From: Oscillospiraceae bacterium
GTDB taxonomy: Bacteria > Bacillota > Clostridia > Oscillospirales > Ruminococcaceae
Reading direction: 5' to 3'
Assembly (NCBI GenBank): GCA_016302655.1
Contig: JAEDNF010000102.1
Span: 1 to 6,091 of the forward strand
DNA: 6,091 nt
Part shown: in pieces, positions 6,007-6,091 of the stretch
How positions within the stretch are numbered: the first letter of the stretch is position 1
Layout of the letters: every line of letters starts with the position of its first letter
Translations under genes and position numbers: made by a program
The notes under the pieces: generated by a model
What the model was told of the DNA's origin: nothing
The model's database searches: none
What the model saw: only the letters and a program-made list of their open reading frames with translations

Positions 6007-6091
6007 CAGACTGTCGAAAAACCTTTTTTAAACAATAAATGGGGTTGAGGGGCGCCAGCCCCCAATAGGGGCGAGGGTGCGATTCTATCAG
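6007..6091. repeat. G/C-run-rich non-coding segment, possible dispersed repeat (cut by window edge)
   Basis: After an A/T-rich lead (6015-6040) the composition switches sharply to G and C runs: GGGG at 6041, 6049 and 6068, CCCCC at 6059-6063 and GGG at 6075. GCCCC (6058-6062) can pair either with GGGGC at 6049-6053 (loop GCCA) or with GGGGC at 6068-6072 (loop CAATA), giving two exclusive hairpins. Only an 11-codon or shorter reading frame starts here (ATG 6039 meets TAG within 10 codons). The pattern resembles palindromic intergenic repeats, but a single copy is visible and the element is cut off, so this is tentative. Confidence 0.35.

Noticed and set aside
6041..6077. G-quadruplex
   Set aside because: Four G-runs exist, but a C-run sits in the middle loop and would pair with them, so hairpins are more likely.
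1..6091. CRISPR array, tRNA, rRNA, transposase or phage genes
   Set aside because: No regularly spaced direct repeats, cloverleaf sequence, rRNA-like stretch or mobile-element protein was seen on either strand.

Overview
The window looks like chromosomal DNA from a low-to-moderate G+C Firmicute of class Clostridia, probably a gut or rumen Ruminococcus/Oscillospiraceae-type bacterium. The evidence is a T-box riboswitch, strong AGGAGG-type ribosome binding sites, an SPaseII lipoprotein with a DUF4358-like domain, a cytoplasmic-type GH3 glycosidase and an AraC-type regulator. No alignment could be run, so the taxonomic call is inference.

Layout. Positions 1-681 (+) hold the 3' end of a regulator gene that runs without a stop from an AraC-type helix-turn-helix into a short GGDEF-like domain. 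A strong internal ribosome binding site lies at the domain junction. Two back-to-back hairpins (719-755 and 762-796) separate it from the convergent gene 804-3065 (-), a 753-residue GH3 beta-glycosidase with no signal peptide. The region 3066-3271 carries divergent promoters: one for the glycosidase (-) and one for a 204-residue DUF4358-like lipoprotein (+, 3272-3886). A near-consensus promoter at 3941-3969 then starts a T-box leader (about 3976-4256) that reads best as isoleucine-specific. It controls ilvA (4333-5526, threonine ammonia-lyase with one ACT domain) and, 20 bases downstream, ridA (5547-5918). Two hairpins close the operon, and the last ~85 bases are a G/C-run-rich non-coding segment that may be a dispersed repeat.

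How it fits together. The clearest unit is the T-box-ilvA-ridA operon. IlvA deaminates threonine through a reactive enamine (2-aminocrotonate), and RidA hydrolyses such enamines/imines to the 2-oxo acid. The isoleucine T-box should therefore raise both the producing and the clearing enzyme when tRNA-Ile is uncharged. The GH3 enzyme probably hydrolyses imported beta-glucosides or related oligosaccharides in the cytoplasm; the regulator to the left might act on it or on genes beyond the window, but nothing here proves that. No mobile element, CRISPR array, tRNA or rRNA was seen. The least ordinary item is the AraC-HTH/GGDEF fusion with its internal start site.
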